Assembly (NCBI GenBank): GCA_900322095.1
Contig: ONYS01000003.1
Coordinates: 1 to 48,248 of the forward strand
Length of the DNA: 48,248 bases
From: an uncultured Prevotella sp.
GTDB taxonomy: Bacteria > Bacteroidota > Bacteroidia > Bacteroidales > Bacteroidaceae
Reading direction: 5' to 3'
Part shown: positions 27,859 to 37,300 of the stretch, one piece after another
Position numbering within the stretch: position 1 is the first letter of the stretch
Layout of the letters: each line of letters opens with the position of its first letter
Program-made: the position numbers and the translations under genes
Notes under the pieces: model-generated
Seen by the model: only the letters and a program-made list of their open reading frames with translations
Databases searched by the model: none
Told to the model about the DNA's origin: nothing

Positions 27859-28922
27859 TCTTCGCCTAAATATTTCTTGATATTCTGACCTTCTGAAATC
27901 TTGCAAACCAAAAGGGTATGATTACTCTCGGCCACAATATAGCCGTCAAGTCCCTGCACAATAACTTGCTTCTCCTCAGTAGTATGCACGATGCAATTGC
28001 GTGAGTCAAACATCTTGATGTTAGGCCCGATGCAAGAATTCTTATACAAATCGTGCTCCGTATGGTCATGAAGTGAATCCCAACTGCCCAAGTCGGACCA
28101 ACCAAAGTCTGCGGGGCATACAAATATCTCCTCCGCTTTCTCGAGAATGGCATAGTCGACAGAAATCTTCTCACATTCAGGATAACGTCGGTCAATCTCT
28201 TCTTGCTCTTTTTCCGTCCCATAAATAGGAAGCATGGACTCGAAAATCTTATTCATAGCTGGGGCATAGACTCTGAATGCATTAACGATAGTCTCAACAC
28301 TCCAGATGAAAATTCCGGCATTCCAGAAATAATTATTCTGAGCTACATACTGTTTGGCCAACTCTAGTTTTGGTTTCTCATGGAAGCTGTCTACACGGTA
28401 GAGCTCTTTATTACGTGCCGAATTTGAGCTAAGATCAGCCTCGATATATCCGTATCCCGTGTGAGGTTCATTGGGCTTCATGCCGAGAGTTACGATAGCA
28501 TCCGTCTCACTTGTAAATTTGAGGCATTCCTTGATGACGCGTTGGAACTCCACGACATCGGTAATGAGATGGTCGCTTGGAGCAACAACGATATTGGCTT
28601 TAGGATCCTTCTCTTTAATACGCCAACTCACATAGCAAACACAAGGTGCAGTGTTCCTACGACAAGGCTCCAAAAGAATATTGCCCACAGGAATATCAGC
28701 CAGTTGTTCTTTCACGAGCTCAAAATATCTGCGATTGGTAACCACCCAGACATTCTCTGGCGGGATGATACCTTTAAAACGGTCGTATGTGGATTGAAGA
28801 AGTGTTCTTCCAGAACCGAGAACATCTATAAACTGTTTTGGTTTTTCCTCTGTACTCATAGGCCAGAATCGGCTACCGACTCCGCCTGCCATAATTACTA
28901 AATGATTATTGTTGACAGCCAT
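27855..28922 (-). CDS. manC: Mannose-1-phosphate guanylyltransferase
   Basis: This enzyme makes GDP-mannose from mannose-1-phosphate and GTP, feeding GDP-fucose, O-antigen, capsule and glycoprotein synthesis. The N-terminal nucleotidyltransferase signature is MAGGVGSRFWPMSTEEKPKQF, followed by VVAPSDHLI, EPHTGYGYIE and the KP motif FHEKPKLELAKQY. At 355 aa it is the short form without the C-terminal phosphomannose isomerase domain of bifunctional ManC. A promoter of good spacing (28948-28979) lies just upstream. The GHL10 gene overlaps its stop by 4 bp. Confidence 0.93.
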   Translation of the reverse strand: MAVNNNHLVIMAGGVGSRFWPMSTEEKPKQFIDVLGSGRTLLQSTYDRFKGIIPPENVWVVTNRRYFELVKEQLADIPVGNILLEPCRRNTAPCVCYVSWRIKEKDPKANIVVAPSDHLITDVVEFQRVIKECLKFTSETDAIVTLGMKPNEPHTGYGYIEADLSSNSARNKELYRVDSFHEKPKLELAKQYVAQNNYFWNAGIFIWSVETIVNAFRVYAPAMNKIFESMLPIYGTEKEQEEIDRRYPECEKISVDYAILEKAEEIFVCPADFGWSDLGSWDSLHDHTEHDLYKNSCIGPNIKMFDSRNCIVHTTEEKQVIVQGLDGYIVAESNHTLLVCKISEGQNIKKYLGEE

Positions 28923-28947
28923 AAGTTGATGTTGTATGTTTTATTGG

Positions 28948-28979
28948 CAAAGATAAGGATTAAATATGTAATAAGCAAA
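28948..28979 (-). promoter_or_regulatory. Promoter of the manC-GHL10 operon
   Basis: Minus-strand TTTG (complement of 28976-28979) and TATCTTTG (complement of 28948-28955) are 20 nt apart. The leader is about 20 nt. Confidence 0.7.
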
Positions 28980-29436
28980 CCTTTTCAGAAAAAAGCGATT
29001 TGATGATCTTAAAAACGGTAGTGTCCTTCGACTAGAATCGTTGTAGCAAGTGACTCATACAACAGCATTAATCACATCGTCAAAGGGGTTGCAGTAATGA
29101 ATTACAAACCTCTTCAATGGCCGTTGATTTTTCACACTGCTCAACTCAAAAGAAAATATCTGATTGGTGATAGCGTCTGACGTTCGTCGGACGGTGAGAC
29201 TCTACGCATAATGCATCACCCCTGCTCGCATAATGTCACAAACGACAGCATCATCATGAAGACGGATATCAGAAATACGGCGTCTTCACAATGATGAATC
29301 AGAAAACAGAAAAGCGAAAAACAGAAACGCCAACACGTAAAAACGCTTGTCAAATTGCGGAAATCCGACTGCAATAAGAAGGAAAACCAGAAGGACAGAA
29401 CTATAAAACGCCCCCTTCTACGGAATGGATGGATAC

Positions 29437-29478
29437 AAAAAAAAGCGTTGTTCCTAATTCCGTAGAAACAGGAACAAC
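29437..29478 (-). terminator. Rho-independent terminator of the winged-helix gene
   Basis: On the minus strand, GTTGTTCCT (complement of 29470-29478) pairs with AGGAACAAC (complement of 29447-29455) and is followed by GC and eight T residues (29437-29444). It begins 34 nt after the gene's stop. Confidence 0.88.
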
Positions 29479-29511
29479 ACTTTCTAATTTTACAGAGTAT
29501 GTAAAGAAGAA

Positions 29512-29790
29512 TTAAGCGAGGGCAATCTTACCTTCGACATCCTTAATCTTACCCTCTTTGAACAACCAACCGATACCCAGGAAAGCCTCTTCCTCTGAAA
29601 TCTTAGCCTGCTTAGCAATTTCTGCTGCAGTAAGAGGCTCGCCAGCTGCTGCCAATGTTTGATAAACATCACCTGCACGAAAACCAACGTTCTCAGCGTT
29701 GATAAGAAGCTCTACTTTCTTTGCGGTTGTCTTTTTTGCAGCTGTTGTAGTCTTTGTGGCTGCGCGTTTTGTTGTTTTCTTTTCTGCCAT
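29512..29790 (-). CDS. Winged-helix protein (DUF2582-like) with histone-like Lys/Ala/Thr tail
   Basis: A 92-aa basic protein. Residues 1-25 are a low-complexity Lys/Ala/Thr tail (EKKTTKRAATKTTTAAKK) like the tails of histone H1 or bacterial Hc1-type proteins. Residues 26-92 form a compact winged helix of the PF10771/DUF2582 type (VELLINAENVGFRAGDVYQ, PLTAAEIAKQAKISEEEAFLGIGWL, GKIKDVEGKIAL). A nucleoid or chromatin-like DNA-binding role is inferred from composition. It has its own promoter (29852-29883) and terminator, so it is monocistronic. Confidence 0.8.
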   Translation of the reverse strand: MAEKKTTKRAATKTTTAAKKTTAKKVELLINAENVGFRAGDVYQTLAAAGEPLTAAEIAKQAKISEEEAFLGIGWLFKEGKIKDVEGKIALA

Positions 29791-29851
29791 AATGTAATAT
29801 TTACAGAGTCTATTAATTATGAAATAGTGTCTATTTATTATTATTTCATTG

Positions 29852-29883
29852 CAAAGTTAACAATTTTATCCAATGAAAACAAA
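29852..29883 (-). promoter_or_regulatory. Promoter of the winged-helix gene
   Basis: Minus-strand TTTG (complement of 29880-29883) and TAACTTTG (complement of 29852-29859) are 20 nt apart. The leader is about 55 nt. Confidence 0.7.
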
Positions 29884-29922
29884 AAAATAAGCTAAAATAA
29901 AATCGGCAAGGAAACGCGGAAT

Positions 29923-29970
29923 AAAAAAATGGTGATTTTCTTGACTTAAATCAATGAAAACCACCATTTT
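29923..29970 (-). terminator. Rho-independent terminator of aspS
   Basis: On the minus strand, the complement of 29956-29970 pairs with that of 29926-29940 (one mismatch), followed by a run of T residues (complement of 29923-29929). It lies about 50 nt after the aspS stop. Confidence 0.82.
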
Positions 29971-30018
29971 ATTAGCTAATTAACAATCGTAAAAAAACTA
30001 GATTGTATCGTTTGCGAA

Positions 30019-31776
30019 TTATTTCTTCAAGTCCAATTTGATATGCAATTCATCCAACTGTCCAGGTTCAAGCTCAGAAGGAGCGTCGAGCATGACGTCG
30101 CGTCCACTGTTGTTCTTCGGGAAGGCGATGCAGTCGCGAATGGAGTCCAAACCTGCCAAGATGCTTACAAAGCGGTCCAATCCGAAAGCCAAACCAGCAT
30201 GAGGCGGTGCTCCATACTTGAAGGCATTCATCAAGAAGCCGAACTGAGCCTCTGCACGCTCCTGGGTAAAGCCTAGAATCTTAAACATCTTCTCCTGAAG
30301 CTGCGTGTCGTGAATACGAAGTGAACCACCGCCGACCTCGATGCCGTTGCAGACAAAGTCGTAAGCTTTGGCACGCACCAACTCGGGATGCTCGTCGAGA
30401 AGTGGGATATCGTCAGGATTCGGCATCGTGAAAGGATGGTGTGTAGCCATCAATCGCTGCTCCTCATCGCTCCATTCAAACAGCGGGAAGTCGATGATCC
30501 ACAAACATTTGAATACATTCTTATCGCGAAGTTTCAAGCGATCGCCCATCTCCAAACGGAGCGAGCATAACTGAATGCGTGTCTTATTGGCATTACTGCC
30601 ACTAAGAATGAGCACCAAATCTCCATCCTTTGCACCCATCTTCTCTTTGACGGTCTGGAGCTGCTCAGCACTATAGAACTTATCAATTGAACTCTTTACC
30701 GTTCCGTCGGCATTATACTTGATGTAAACCAAGCCTTTAGCACCTATCTGCGGTTTCTTAACGAATTCTGTAAGTTGATCGAGTTGCTTGCGAGAATAAT
30801 CGGCACAGCCTGGCACACAGATGGCTCCAATATAATTTGCCTCATTGAACACCGAGAAGCTACCTGTGCCCTTCAACTCGTCCATCAGTTCGACGAAAGT
30901 CATGCCGAAGCGCAAATCTGGCTTGTCGGAACCATAAAGACGCATGGCCTCTTTCCATGTCATACGCTGCAAGGGAGGCAATTCCACGCCTCTGATTTCC
31001 TTGAACAAATGACGGGCCATATCCTCAAAGATTTCCAAGACGTCCTCTTGGTCTACGAAGCTCATCTCGCAGTCGATTTGCGTAAACTCTGGCTGACGAT
31101 CGGCACGCAGGTCTTCATCTCGGAAGCACTTGGCAATTTGGAAATAGCGGTCGAATCCAGCTACCATCAGCAATTGCTTCAAGGTCTGAGGACTCTGTGG
31201 AAGGGCATAGAACTGTCCGGGATTCATACGCGAAGGAACCACGAAGTCGCGGGCACCTTCGGGAGTAGAACCAATAAGAACAGGTGTCTCCACTTCAATA
31301 AAGTTGCGTGCGTCAAGGAAGTTGCGAATCAATATCGTCATTCTGTGGCGCAATTCCAAATTCTTTCTCACCACCGGACGACGCAAGTCCAGATAGCGGT
31401 ATTTCATGCGCAGGTCGTCTCCGCCATCAGTTTCATCTTCAATCTTGAATGGAGGTGTCAGAGATGGACTGAGAATCTGTAGTTCACTGACAATGATTTC
31501 AATATCGCCAGTATCCATCTTGGAATTCTTACTCTGACGTTCACGGACTTCACCTTTGGCCTGAATACAGAATTCACGTCCTAAATTGTTGGCTTTGTCG
31601 CACAGCTCCTTATCAGAGGCCTCATCAAACACCAACTGTGTTATTCCGTAACGGTCGCGAAGGTCAACGAACGTCATACCTCCCATCTTACGCGTACGCT
31701 GCACCCATCCGGCCAACGTCACTTTTTTACCGCAATCGGAAAGCCGAAGCTCTCCGCATGTATTCGTTCTATACAT
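30019..31776 (-). CDS. aspS: Aspartyl-tRNA synthetase
   Basis: A class II synthetase of 585 aa, the usual bacterial length. The N-terminal OB fold ([22 protein letters not shown]) precedes the catalytic core with motif 1, motif 2 ([19 protein letters not shown]) and motif 3 ([11 protein letters not shown]). The bacterial GAD insertion lies in between. Whether it is discriminating or also charges tRNA-Asn cannot be decided by reading; gatCAB is not in the window. A promoter (31806-31837) lies about 30 nt upstream and a terminator follows. Confidence 0.97.
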   Translation of the reverse strand: MYRTNTCGELRLSDCGKKVTLAGWVQRTRKMGGMTFVDLRDRYGITQLVFDEASDKELCDKANNLGREFCIQAKGEVRERQSKNSKMDTGDIEIIVSELQILSPSLTPPFKIEDETDGGDDLRMKYRYLDLRRPVVRKNLELRHRMTILIRNFLDARNFIEVETPVLIGSTPEGARDFVVPSRMNPGQFYALPQSPQTLKQLLMVAGFDRYFQIAKCFRDEDLRADRQPEFTQIDCEMSFVDQEDVLEIFEDMARHLFKEIRGVELPPLQRMTWKEAMRLYGSDKPDLRFGMTFVELMDELKGTGSFSVFNEANYIGAICVPGCADYSRKQLDQLTEFVKKPQIGAKGLVYIKYNADGTVKSSIDKFYSAEQLQTVKEKMGAKDGDLVLILSGSNANKTRIQLCSLRLEMGDRLKLRDKNVFKCLWIIDFPLFEWSDEEQRLMATHHPFTMPNPDDIPLLDEHPELVRAKAYDFVCNGIEVGGGSLRIHDTQLQEKMFKILGFTQERAEAQFGFLMNAFKYGAPPHAGLAFGLDRFVSILAGLDSIRDCIAFPKNNSGRDVMLDAPSELEPGQLDELHIKLDLKK

Positions 31777-31805
31777 TGGAAATATTGTATGTTGTTATTT
31801 TCGCA

Positions 31806-31837
31806 CAAAAGTACAACAAAAATATGAAAAGCACAAA
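31806..31837 (-). promoter_or_regulatory. Promoter of aspS
   Basis: Minus-strand TTTG (complement of 31834-31837) and TACTTTTG (complement of 31806-31813) are 20 nt apart. Confidence 0.68.
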
Positions 31838-31865
31838 ATTCTTCGTAGTTATGTGACCTTTTTCG

Positions 31866-32951
31866 CTAAAAGATATCTCTGTCGAGCACGTTCTCATTGG
31901 TATCGGCAATACGAAAGTGATAGCGTCCATCCTCCATGGTGATACGCATAAGCCGCTGGGGTTCCTTATCCGACGGCGACAAAGCGAGGGCAACATGCCC
32001 CATTGTTCTCCTGAGATTGAGTTCCACACAAGGATGAAGCAAAAGCTCACGACCAGATTCTCCACCTGCAACGATCATCATGTCTACGCCTAATGGCCCC
32101 CGGTAAACATTCCGCAGAGCAATGGTCAACAAATTGCAGATCTTCTCCTTCACGCTTTCCAGCAAGTCAAGCGAAATATATTTGGAGATCATCTCCCGCT
32201 TTGCAGACTCTTGAGCAAGGATATTGCCTGTATAAAATCCTTTCTCTGTTCTGAAAATCGAGAGGCCGGTGTAGCTGACGCCGTCAGCGCCCGATAGGAA
32301 TTCCATACCGAAATCCCTTACCTTATTATATTTAGGCTCAACTTCAATACCATGCTGACGTTTGACCACATTGTTGACCCATCCTTCTAGTTTTTCGTTC
32401 CAGTCCTTCGCTTCAACGTATCTTACTCCTCGGCCACTACTGCTCCATGGAGATTTCAACACAATGCTGCCCCGGATGTCCAAGAGTTCTTTTACGTAAG
32501 CTGCCGACTGGACAAAGAAAGCCTTTCCTACGGTGCCTTTCGTTTGAAGCTCAGGCAAGAGTGACATCGAGGCCCATCGACGGTTGCTGATATCGCGTAT
32601 CCGGCTCAACTGCTCCATAGAGGGCAGCGAGCTCTCTCCCACTCCATTTCGAAGCAATTCTCCATAGATCGACAAATCCCATCCCCAAGGCTCAACCGAG
32701 GAAAACTGAAGATTGCGAATCACGTCTGGCGTGACAAACAACACCTTGGCGGCATACTTAGAATAGTATCGAACGCACTTCTGAGCTCTGCTGATGTCTT
32801 CTACCAACACGCAATCTCCATCGTCCGCCCATAGAGCAGGCAGAAAGCCCAAATCACACCTGAGCTTACGACCTGCATGCGGAGCTGTAAAATGAACGTC
32901 GTTAGCGCCTAATGCTATATCGTGTTCTGGATTAAAAATATGAAGTTTCAT
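31866..32951 (-). CDS. Uncharacterised ATP-grasp-like protein
   Basis: A 361-aa soluble protein with no annotated function that I can recall. Two features suggest an ATP-grasp ligase fold: a flexible nucleotide loop IVLKSPWSSSGRGV at residues 163-176 and a late metal-binding-type motif VELNLRRTMG at 309-318, with an acidic GVDMMI at about 288-293. The N-terminus (MKLHIFNPEHDIALGAND) and the stretch WGWDLSIYGELL look strongly conserved in style. ATP-grasp enzymes usually join a carboxylate to an amine or thiol, so peptide or cofactor modification is possible, but no substrate can be named. It stands alone, divergent from the AAA/DUF4143 gene. Confidence 0.65.
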   Translation of the reverse strand: MKLHIFNPEHDIALGANDVHFTAPHAGRKLRCDLGFLPALWADDGDCVLVEDISRAQKCVRYYSKYAAKVLFVTPDVIRNLQFSSVEPWGWDLSIYGELLRNGVGESSLPSMEQLSRIRDISNRRWASMSLLPELQTKGTVGKAFFVQSAAYVKELLDIRGSIVLKSPWSSSGRGVRYVEAKDWNEKLEGWVNNVVKRQHGIEVEPKYNKVRDFGMEFLSGADGVSYTGLSIFRTEKGFYTGNILAQESAKREMISKYISLDLLESVKEKICNLLTIALRNVYRGPLGVDMMIVAGGESGRELLLHPCVELNLRRTMGHVALALSPSDKEPQRLMRITMEDGRYHFRIADTNENVLDRDIF

Positions 32952-32955
32952 GCAG

Positions 32956-32963
32956 CAAAGGTA
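32956..32963 (-). promoter_or_regulatory. Candidate -7 box directly before the ATP-grasp gene
   Basis: TACCTTTG on the minus strand ends 5 nt before the ATG, which would make the transcript nearly leaderless. No ideal -33 partner. Confidence 0.35.
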
Positions 32964-33015
32964 GCAAATATTTTCTCAAAAAACGCTAATGAAATAAAGA
33001 TTTTGCCAAGCAGAG

Positions 33016-33046
33016 TTTGCAAATCTCAAAATAATCACTATCTTTG
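33016..33046 (+). promoter_or_regulatory. Promoter of the AAA/DUF4143 gene
   Basis: TTTG (33016-33019) and TATCTTTG (33039-33046) are 19 nt apart, 37 nt before the ATG. Confidence 0.7.
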
Positions 33047-33083
33047 CATCATATAAGGAGACAGATTATCTGAAACAACAATA

Positions 33084-34271
33084 ATGGAAGCTTTTTACCG
33101 CACACATACCTACTTGGTGGAGCATACGATATCGCCTCTCCGGCGTTCTCTCATCGATGAGATAGACTGGAGTGACAGGCTTATTGGAATCAAGGGTACA
33201 CGTGGCGTCGGTAAAACTACATTCCTACTGCAGTACGCTAAAGAATACTTTGGTTCCCATGATCCCCGTTGTCTTTATGTCAACATGAACAACTTCTATT
33301 TTCAAGGAAGGGGAATTGCCGACTTTGCGGGCGAATTCGTAAGAAGAGGTGGTAAAGTACTTCTTATCGATCAAGTATTCAAACAGCCTTATTGGAGTCA
33401 GGAGCTCAAGAAATGCTACGACCTCTACCCCAATCTCCACATTGTCTTTACGGGTAGCAGTGTGATGCGTCTGAAGCAAGAGAATCCCGAACTCAATGGC
33501 ATCTGTAAGAGTTATAATCTGCGCGGATTCTCATTCCGCGAGTTTCTCAATCTTCTGCAGCAACTTAATCTTCCCGCATATTCTTTGGAAGACATCATAG
33601 ACCATCATGAAGAGATCGCCCATGAGATAACAAAAGCCGTCAATCCTACCACGCTTTTCAAAGATTATCTCCATCATGGTTACTACCCCTTCTTCTTGGA
33701 ACATAGAAACTATGAGGAAAACCTGCTGAAGACGATGAACATGATGATAGAAGTGGACATTCTACTCATCAAGCAGATCGAGTTGAAATATCTCACCAAG
33801 ATAAAGAAACTATTTTATCTCCTTGCCGTTAACGGGCCAAAATCACCTAATATCAGTCAGTTGGCCAAAGATATCGAGACTAGCCGCGCCACGGTGATGA
33901 ACTACATCAAGTATCTCTCTGAGGCCCGTCTTATCAACATCATTTATCCAACAGGAGAGGAGTTTCCGAAGAAGCCCGCTAAGGTCATCATGCATAATCC
34001 CAACTTGATGTACTCTTTCTATCCTATAAAAGCCGACACGCAGGATGTGATGGAGGCGTTCTTCATCAATTCTTTATGGAAAGACCACGTATTGAATCAA
34101 AGCGGACACGACTCTACCTATATAGTAGACGACCGTTGGAAATTCCGTGTGACTGACGCGAAGAGCATGAACCGGATGCGCCATAACACAGACCTTATTT
34201 ACGCCCGCTACGGGTGCGAGGAAGGAAGTGGCAACAAGATTCCTATCTGGCTGTTCGGCTTTCTCTATTGA
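33084..34271 (+). CDS. AAA ATPase with DUF4143 domain
   Basis: A 395-aa ATPase of the AAA_14/DUF4143 type common in Bacteroidota. Walker A is GTRGVGKTT at residues 38-46. The expected Walker B acidic pair is D96-Q97 (LLIDQVF) where DE is usual in relatives. Sensor-like VFTGSSVMRL follows, and the C-terminal DUF4143/winged-helix part includes NISQLAKDIETSRATVMNYIKYLSEARLI. The function of the family is unknown; DNA binding is suggested by the winged helix. It has its own promoter and precedes nifJ by 42 bp, so some read-through into nifJ is possible. I see no signs of recent transfer. Confidence 0.85.
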   Translation: MEAFYRTHTYLVEHTISPLRRSLIDEIDWSDRLIGIKGTRGVGKTTFLLQYAKEYFGSHDPRCLYVNMNNFYFQGRGIADFAGEFVRRGGKVLLIDQVFKQPYWSQELKKCYDLYPNLHIVFTGSSVMRLKQENPELNGICKSYNLRGFSFREFLNLLQQLNLPAYSLEDIIDHHEEIAHEITKAVNPTTLFKDYLHHGYYPFFLEHRNYEENLLKTMNMMIEVDILLIKQIELKYLTKIKKLFYLLAVNGPKSPNISQLAKDIETSRATVMNYIKYLSEARLINIIYPTGEEFPKKPAKVIMHNPNLMYSFYPIKADTQDVMEAFFINSLWKDHVLNQSGHDSTYIVDDRWKFRVTDAKSMNRMRHNTDLIYARYGCEEGSGNKIPIWLFGFLY

Positions 34272-34313
34272 TAAAGAAACTATAATATCCAAATTCTTTA
34301 TAATTTTATAATT

Positions 34314-37300
34314 ATGGCAAAAGAAAAAAAATTTATGACTTGTGATGGTAACACAGCTGCCGCTCACGTAAGCTACATGTTTACTGAGGTTGCTGCTATC
34401 TACCCTATCACACCTTCATCACCCATGGCTGAGCACGTAGACGAGTGGGCTGCCAAGGGCCGCAAGAATCTCTTTGGTCAGACAGTGACTATCCAGGAGA
34501 TGGAATCTGAGGGTGGTGCCGCCGGTGCCGTCCATGGTTCTTTGCAGGCAGGTGCCTTGACTTCGACCTACACTGCATCTCAAGGTCTGCTGCTGATGAT
34601 CCCTAACATGTACAAGATCGCCGGTGAGCTGCTTCCCTGCGTATTCAACGTATCCGCACGTACACTGGCCAGCCACTCTCTTTGTATCTTCGGTGACCAC
34701 CAGGATGTCATGGCTTGCCGTCAGACAGGCTTCGCCATGTTCTGCTCGGGTTCTGTACAGGAGGTGATGGACCTCACTGCCGTACCTTATCTGGCTACTC
34801 TTGAAACGTCTGTACCTTTCATCAACTTCTTCGATGGATTCCGTACATCACATGAGTACCACAAGATCGAGGCTATGGACATGGAGGATATCCGCCCGCT
34901 GGTCAATCCCGACTATATCAAGCGTTTCCGCGACCGTGCACTCTCTCCTGAGCGTCCTGTCACACGTGGTACGGCAGAGAACCCCGAGACATTCTTCACA
35001 CACCGCGAGGCCTGCAACGAGTACTATGAGAAGGTGCCTGCAGCTGTTGAGAAATATTTGGGCGAGATCTCAAAGATTACTGGCCGCGAATATCACCTCT
35101 TCAATTACTATGGCGCTGCTGATGCTGAGAACATCCTCGTTCTGATGGGTTCGGCTACTGAGCCCGCACGTGAGGCTATCGACTACCTGACCAAGCAAGG
35201 AAAGAAGGTTGGTATGGTTGCCGTTCACCTCTATCGTCCCTTCTCTGTAGAAGCTATCCGCAAGGCCATCCCTGCTACAGTGAAGCGCATTGCCGTGCTC
35301 GACCGCACCAAGGAGCCTGGAGCTGAGGGTGAGCCTCTGTATCTCGACGTTAAGTCGGCTCTCTATGATGATCCTCGCAAGCCGCTCATCGTTGGTGGCC
35401 GTTACGGACTGGGATCTTCTGATACAACTCCCGCTAAGATCATCTCCGTATTCAACAATCTCGAACTTCCCGAGCCCAAGAATCACTTCACCGTGGGCAT
35501 CGTTGACGATGTGACCTTCACTTCTCTGCCTGAGGTTGAGGAGATTCCAATGGGTGGCGACTCTCTCTTCGAGGCTAAGTTCTACGGTTTGGGATCTGAT
35601 GGTACTGTCGGTGCCAACAAGAACTCCGTTCAGATCATTGGTAACAACACCAACAAGTACTGCCAGGCTTACTTCTCTTACGACTCTAAGAAGTCGGGTG
35701 GCTTCACCTGCTCTCACCTCCGCTTCGGCGACGAGCCCATCCATAGCGCTTATCAGGTGAACACGCCTAACTTCGTGGCTTGCCACGTTCAGGCTTACCT
35801 GCACATGTACGACGTGACACGTGGTCTGCGCGACAATGGTACCTTCCTGCTCAACACCATCTTCGACGGTAAAGAACTCGTAAACTTCATCCCCAACAAG
35901 GTGAAGAGATACTTTGCTAAGCACAACATTAAGGTCTACTATATCAATGCCACAAAGATTGGTCAGGAGATCGGTTTGGGCAACCGCACCAACACTATCC
36001 TGCAGTCTGCATTCTTCCGCATCACGAAGGTTATTCCTATCGATCTCGCTGTAGAACAGATGAAGGTATTCATCGTGAAGTCTTACGGCAAGAAGGGACA
36101 GGACGTGGTCGACAAGAACTACGCTGCCGTTGACCGTGGTGGCGAATACAAGGAACTTACCGTTGATCCCGCATGGGCTAATCTGCCCGACGACGAGGAG
36201 AAGCACGACAATGCACCCGCATTCGTTAAGGAACTCGTTCGTCCTATCAACGCTCAGGCTGGCGATCTGCTCAAGGTCAGCGACTTTGTAAAGCACGATA
36301 CCGTTGATGGTACATGGCAGAATGGCACTGCAGCTTGGGAGAAGCGCGGTGTAGAAGCTTTCGTTCCTGTTTGGGATTCTGAGAACTGCATCCAGTGCAA
36401 CAAGTGCGACTTCGTTTGTCCTCACGCTGCTATTCGTCCATTCGTTCTGACCGACGATGAACTCAAGGCTGCCGGCGACCTGGTCACCCTGCCTGTACTT
36501 GCTCCTAAGGCCCTCAAGGGCATGCACTTCCGTCAGGAGGTTTCTGTTCTCGACTGTCTGGGCTGCGGCAACTGCGCTGATGTATGTCCCGGCAAGAAGG
36601 ATCGCGAGACCGGCGAAGTGAAGAAGGCTCTGAAGATGGTGCCCTTCAACGTGGATGCTCCCGACATGAAGAAAGAGGCCGAGAACTGGGAATTCCTGGT
36701 GAACAAGGTGACCAGCAAGCAAGACCTCGTCGACATCAAGCAGAGCCCGAAGAACTCTCAGTTCGCACAGCCTCTGTTCGAATTCTCTGGCGCTTGCTCT
36801 GGTTGCGGTGAGACTCCTTACGTGAAGCTCATTTCTCAGCTCTTTGGCGACCGCGAGATGATTGCCAACGCCACAGGTTGCTCTTCAATCTATTCAGCTT
36901 CTATCCCCTCTTCTCCTTACACAACCAATGCTAAGGGTCAAGGTCCTGCCTTCGACAACTCTCTGTTCGAGGACTTCTGCGAGTTTGGTCTTGGTATGGC
37001 TCTGGGCAACAAGAAGATGAAGGAGCGCATCACAGTGATCCTCAACGAGCTTATCGCCGACGACACTACTCCTGCCGACTTCAAGGAAGCAGCTAAGAAC
37101 TGGATTGAGAACAAAGACGATGCCGACGGTTCCAAGGCTGCAGCAGCCGCACTGAAGCCTCTGATCGCTCAGGGTGCTGAGGCTGGTTGCCCGAAGTGCA
37201 AGGAACTGAAGACCCTCGACCATTATCTTGTAAAGCGCAGCCAGTGGATCATCGGTGGCGACGGTGCTTCTTACGATATCGGTTACGGCGGTCTCGACCA

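Larger units (their letters stand above)
28923..29511. other. 589-bp intergenic region
   Basis: The left end holds the manC promoter and the right end the terminator of the winged-helix gene. Between about 28990 and 29410 I see no coding frame. Short inverted repeats occur at about 29167-29184 and at 29258-29264/29281-29287, and CGCATAATG is repeated at about 29205 and 29229. This could hide a small RNA, but nothing is recognised. Confidence 0.6.

Noticed and set aside
28980-29410. tRNA or known riboswitch in the manC/winged-helix intergenic region
   Set aside because: No cloverleaf, no T-loop GTTCRA-type box and no recognised aptamer motif; only short inverted repeats.
35070-36722. Antisense open frame of 550 codons opposite nifJ
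   Set aside because: nifJ is certain from its clusters and TPP motif; the antisense translation is Val/Leu-rich with no family motif.
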